57,977 nucleotides of DNA from Parafrankia elaeagni (GTDB lineage: Bacteria > Actinomycetota > Actinomycetes > Frankiales > Frankiaceae): contig NZ_KB893735.1 in NCBI RefSeq assembly GCF_000374165.1, positions 558 through 58,534 on the forward strand. The letters are read 5' to 3'. The notes beneath the pieces are model-generated. The model searched no databases, was not told the DNA's origin, and saw only the letters and a program-made list of their open reading frames with translations. Positions 55,149 through 57,977 of the stretch are shown piece after piece (positions within the stretch are counted from its first letter, which is position 1; each line of letters opens with the position of its first letter). The translations under genes were made by a program, and so were the position numbers.

Positions 55149-57691
55149 TCAAGGTTGATCTTGGCTTCTGGCGCCGCCCCCGCATGCCTCCAGTCCAGCC
55201 GCCGCCACCAGGGTGTCTGGATGATCTTCACCTAACACTCGTCGACGACGGGCGAGAGTGTCCTCATACAGGGCGTGGGCGCCGGCAGCGTCTCCGAGCT
55301 CCGCCAGACACGCTGCCAGGCCAGCCGCTGAGATCAGTGTATCCGGATGATCTTCACCTAACACTCGTCGACGACGGGCGAGAGTGTCCTCATGCAGGGT
55401 CCGGGCCCCAGCCACATCCCCCAACGACCTCAGATCCTCGGCAAGGTTGTCCACTGTGCGAAATGTCTCGGGATGGTCGACACCGAGCACTCGCCGACGA
55501 CGTTCTAAAGTGTCTTCGTCTAGCCTTTGCGCGCCCGCTGCATCTCCCAACTTCCGTAGGTCCTCCGCGAGGTTATTCGCCGAATGCAGCGTGCTGGGAT
55601 GGTCGCCACCGAAAATTCGGCGGCGACGAGTGAAGGCGTCCTTGCTGAGGGCACGCGCACCTGCTATGTCTCCCATCCGCCGACGATAGATGGCAAGGTT
55701 GTTCGCCGAGCGCAGGGTGTCCGGATGGTCATCGCCGAGCACCCGTCGACGATGGGCAAGAGTCTCCTCGCTGAGCGCGCGCGCACCGGCGAAGTCTCCC
55801 GTCGCCCAAAGACATGCGCCGAGCCCGTTGGCCGACTGCAGGGTGTCCGGATGGTCGTCGCCGAGGATCCGTCGACGACGGGCGAGGGTATCCTCGTGCA
55901 GGGCGCGGGCGCCCGCTAGATCTCCCAACTGCCGCAGGTAGATAGCGAGATTATTCGCCACCCGCAAGGTGTCGGGGGCGTCCGCGCCCAACGTTTGTGC
56001 CCAGCATAGACGGGTCTGCTCGGCAAGATTTCGCCCTGCGGCCGATTGGCCCGACACATACTGGTAGCGGGTTGTCGCGAGCAGCAACTCGCGGAAAGGC
56101 TTCGGCTCGATTGCCGCGCCATCCTCCTGAGCGCTGAGAGTGTGGACGTGGGGGACAAGGGCGGCGTAGGACGGCCAGGAGCCCGGGTCGTCAGGGTCAC
56201 CGGGACTCGCCGACGCGACCAGGAGCTGAGCGGCCTGCCGGCTCGCCATTTGTTCCTCGGCGGAGAGCTGGGAGCGAACCAGCGCCTGAACGAGGCGATG
56301 CGCCTGCAGGGTCGTCCCGACGTGTCGGACCAGTCCCAGACGGGTGAGGTGCCGCACCGCGCCGGCTGTCGCCGCTGCGTCACCGAACTTCGCACCGAAG
56401 CGCTCCGGGAACCCGACCCGCATCGCCCGCTCGCGCCGGGGCGTGAGCGAAAGGGGCTCGGACGCACAAAAGGCGAGCTGGTTGAGCAGAGCGGCGGCGG
56501 AAGGACTTTCGGTATTCAGTCGGGCACGGTTGGCGGTCACTACCGCGACCAGGCCCGGATGGCGATCGAGGGTGCTGTCCGCCAGCCCTGCCTGCGCCGG
56601 CTGCGTCGCCAGCAACTCGAGATAATCGTCGACCTCGATACGGGTATCGGTGAGAAAACAACCGGCCTGCTCAACCGCCAGTGGCAGGTCCCCAACCGCG
56701 GCCGCGACCCGGTCGGCTTCCGCGTGGGTGAGGGTTGGAGACCGTCGCTGAAGCAGCGCGATCGATTCGTTGCGATCAAACTCGCCGACCTCTATTAGGT
56801 CCGCGAGGCGATGAAGGGTCGGACTGCGGCTTGTCAGGAGGAGGTTGCCGCCCTGGGGAGGACGCAGTTCCGCGATACTGGTCGGGTCGTCGACGTTGTC
56901 GTAGACAAGCAGCCAGTCTGACCGGTCGCGCAGTTCGGCCCACAGCCGGCGAAGGATGGTAGACGGCGGGCCGTCCACCGGCAACGCGAGTGCTCCGGCA
57001 AGATTGACTAATCCAGCCGTCGCCAAGGCTGGGTCGTCGGCATTGACCCACCAGACGATCCGGTACTCGCCAGGATGGCGGTGGGCATATTCAACGGCAA
57101 GCTGGGTCTTACCTACTCCGCCTATGCCCTGCAGCGGCGCCACCGCGACCGAACCGCCGCCATTTTCAGCGGTTTGGCGCAGCCTACTGTGCAGGATGTC
57201 GAGAAGACGGCTTCGGCCGGTAAAGAATGGGTTCCGTGGCGGCACGTTCCATATCGAGGTTGTTCTCCGGGGAAAGTGCTGGTCGCCGATTGGCACTATT
57301 TCGGTCGAACCGGGCAACTCAACCGTAGGTCTCCGGGGCGCGGACGGGGCGAGGACGCCGGCGAACAGCCGCCGCCGAGCCTCGTCCCGGTCAAGCCCGG
57401 CCAGTACTATTCGGACGAGTGGTGCGTATAATTCAGGAACCTTGCAGTCCTCGACAAGTATCGGCACGACGCGCCCGGACCGACCCTCCACCGCCGCGGT
57501 AAAGGCGGCGGTGTGCTCGACCTGGGTGTAGCGGCCGGCGAAGTAGGCGTCGGTGTAGATCGCCAGTACCCGGTCCGCGCGTTCCAGCGCGATGCGCATA
57601 GCGTCCACGAAGTTCGTGCCGGCTGCCCAGTCCCATACGTCCAGCTCGACGGTGTACCCGGCGTCAATCAACTGCCCGCCGATCCACTCTG
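55149..57691 (-). pseudogene. TIR / NB-ARC / TPR receptor-like protein, N-terminus cut by IS3 insertion
   Basis: Reading leftward, the open frame starts in the middle of a TIR domain (EWIGGQLIDAGYTVELDVWD, DRVLAIYTDAYFAG, RVVPILVEDCKVP). A linker and then NB-ARC-type ATPase follow (GIGGVGKTQLAVEYA P-loop, DWLLVYDNVDDP Walker B, LLLTSRSP sensor, GDLPLAVEQAG GLPL-like). Seven 42-residue TPR units fill the C-terminal third. About the first 20-30 residues of the TIR fold, including the first strand that carries the usual FxSY-type motif, are missing because an IS3 inverted repeat begins at 57692. These proteins sense a ligand through TPRs, oligomerise and use TIR for signalling or NAD+ depletion. 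In this copy the start is gone, so only an in-frame TTG at 57669-57671 could initiate. Confidence 0.8.
55190..56000 (-). repeat. 126-base tandem repeats encoding TPR units
   Basis: Seven consecutive repeat units of ~126 bases (42 residues each, pattern ARALxEDTLARRRRVLGDDHPDTLxSANNLA) lie in the TPR part of the TIR/NB-ARC gene. A 49-base stretch is identical at 55219-55267 and 55345-55393, exactly one unit apart, which indicates a recent duplication or gene conversion of a unit. Confidence 0.8.
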
Positions 57692-57716
57692 TGGTGTGCC
57701 CCGTTAATTCCGGACA
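57692..57716 (+). repeat. Terminal inverted repeat of the IS3-family element
   Basis: The stretch starting TGGTGTGCCCCGTTAATTC lies just outside the transposase stop codon, begins TG as IS3-family ends do, and marks the point where the TIR domain reading frame is broken. The other end of the element lies beyond the window, so the repeat cannot be paired here. Confidence 0.55.
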
Positions 57717-57733
57717 GGCGTTATTAAGCTGAT

Positions 57734-57976
57734 CTACGCAGCAGACTGTCTTTTCAAGTACTCATCGTGGACTTGCTGTGGGGTTCGGTAGTCGAGGGCC
57801 GAGTGGCGGCGTGTCGTATTGTAACGGAGTTCGATGTATCGGGCAATGTCGCGTCGGGCGTGTTCGCGGGTGGGGTAGACGGTGCGGTGAACACGTTCGT
57901 TTTTCAGGGTTGCGAAGAACGATTCGGCCATCGAGTTGTCGTAACAGATCCCGGTCCGGCCGACGGACTGGCGGAT
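57734..57976 (-). mobile_element. IS3-family transposase (OrfB integrase core), C-terminal end, partial
   Basis: The reading frame runs from the window edge: RQSVGRTGICYDNSMAESFF, ATLKNERVHR, ARRDIARYIELRYNTTRRHS, ALDYRTPQQVHDEYL. The Asn-Ser-Met-Ala-Glu segment carries the catalytic Glu of the DDE integrase core, and YNTTRRHSALDYRTP is the typical C-terminal motif of IS3-family OrfB. The protein ends in a normal stop at 57734, so this side looks intact; the rest and the left part of the element lie outside the window. Confidence 0.92.
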
Positions 57977-57977
57977 C

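Noticed and set aside
55190-56000. CRISPR-like regular repeats
   Set aside because: The 126-base periodicity is coding, in frame with TPR units, with no spacers.

Overview
The window is very GC-rich, uses GTG starts often, and packs genes with 4-base ATGA/GTGA overlaps. It carries a Tad-type cluster, a BTAD/LysM protein, a VirD4-like ATPase and a TIR/NB-ARC/TPR receptor. This points to a filamentous-type, high-GC actinomycete; a Frankia-like organism is my best guess, but the genus cannot be proven from the sequence alone. No rRNA, tRNA or CRISPR array was seen.

Layout: (1) 1-2627 is the 3' end of an RHS-repeat polymorphic toxin (RHS core, proline-rich linker, Hint self-cleaving domain, short toxin tip) with a probable immunity gene; GC falls in the tip and immunity gene. 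(2) 2760-4275 is a decayed IS256-type transposase next to a GNAT-like gene that has lost its 5' end. (3) 4615-22157 is a Tad/Flp-like secretion cluster: lipoprotein, secreted protein, CpaB-like SAF protein, TadZ-like, TadA, TadB, TadC, four small single-TM pilin/TadE-like proteins and a membrane LysM-BTAD protein. It then carries one divergent gene, a sigma-like regulator, a VirD4/TraG-like coupling ATPase and a partner. No prepilin peptidase is present.

(4) 22461-54150 is the most interesting part: about 32 kb of strictly co-directional, mostly overlapping genes that look like a very large composite DNA-defence locus. It opens with a cytosolic Ser/Thr kinase. Next come a SNF2-type helicase and a giant Eco57I-type methyltransferase (the DrmD/DrmMI pair of class 1 DISARM), but in place of separate drmA, drmB and drmC there is one 2264-residue helicase-DUF1998 protein with a C-terminal nuclease-like segment. 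A ParE/RelE-like domain fused to a UvrD helicase follows. After an 80-base gap a second block contains two unrecognised proteins and a second DUF1998 helicase. It ends with what I read as a dedicated chaperone triad: a protein with a degenerate J-like domain lacking HPD, a GrpE-like protein and an Hsp70-like ATPase. My model is that the Hsp70 triad controls assembly or activation of the helicase machinery, while the methyltransferase marks self DNA and the kinase may gate the system. That model is inference.

(5) 54151-55148 has no convincing gene. (6) 55149-57691 (minus) is a TIR/NB-ARC/TPR protein cut at its N-terminus by an IS3-family element (57692 to the window edge), so it is probably inactivated here. 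The arrangement (toxin, secretion cluster, defence locus, receptor, insertion sequences) is that of an accessory genomic island.
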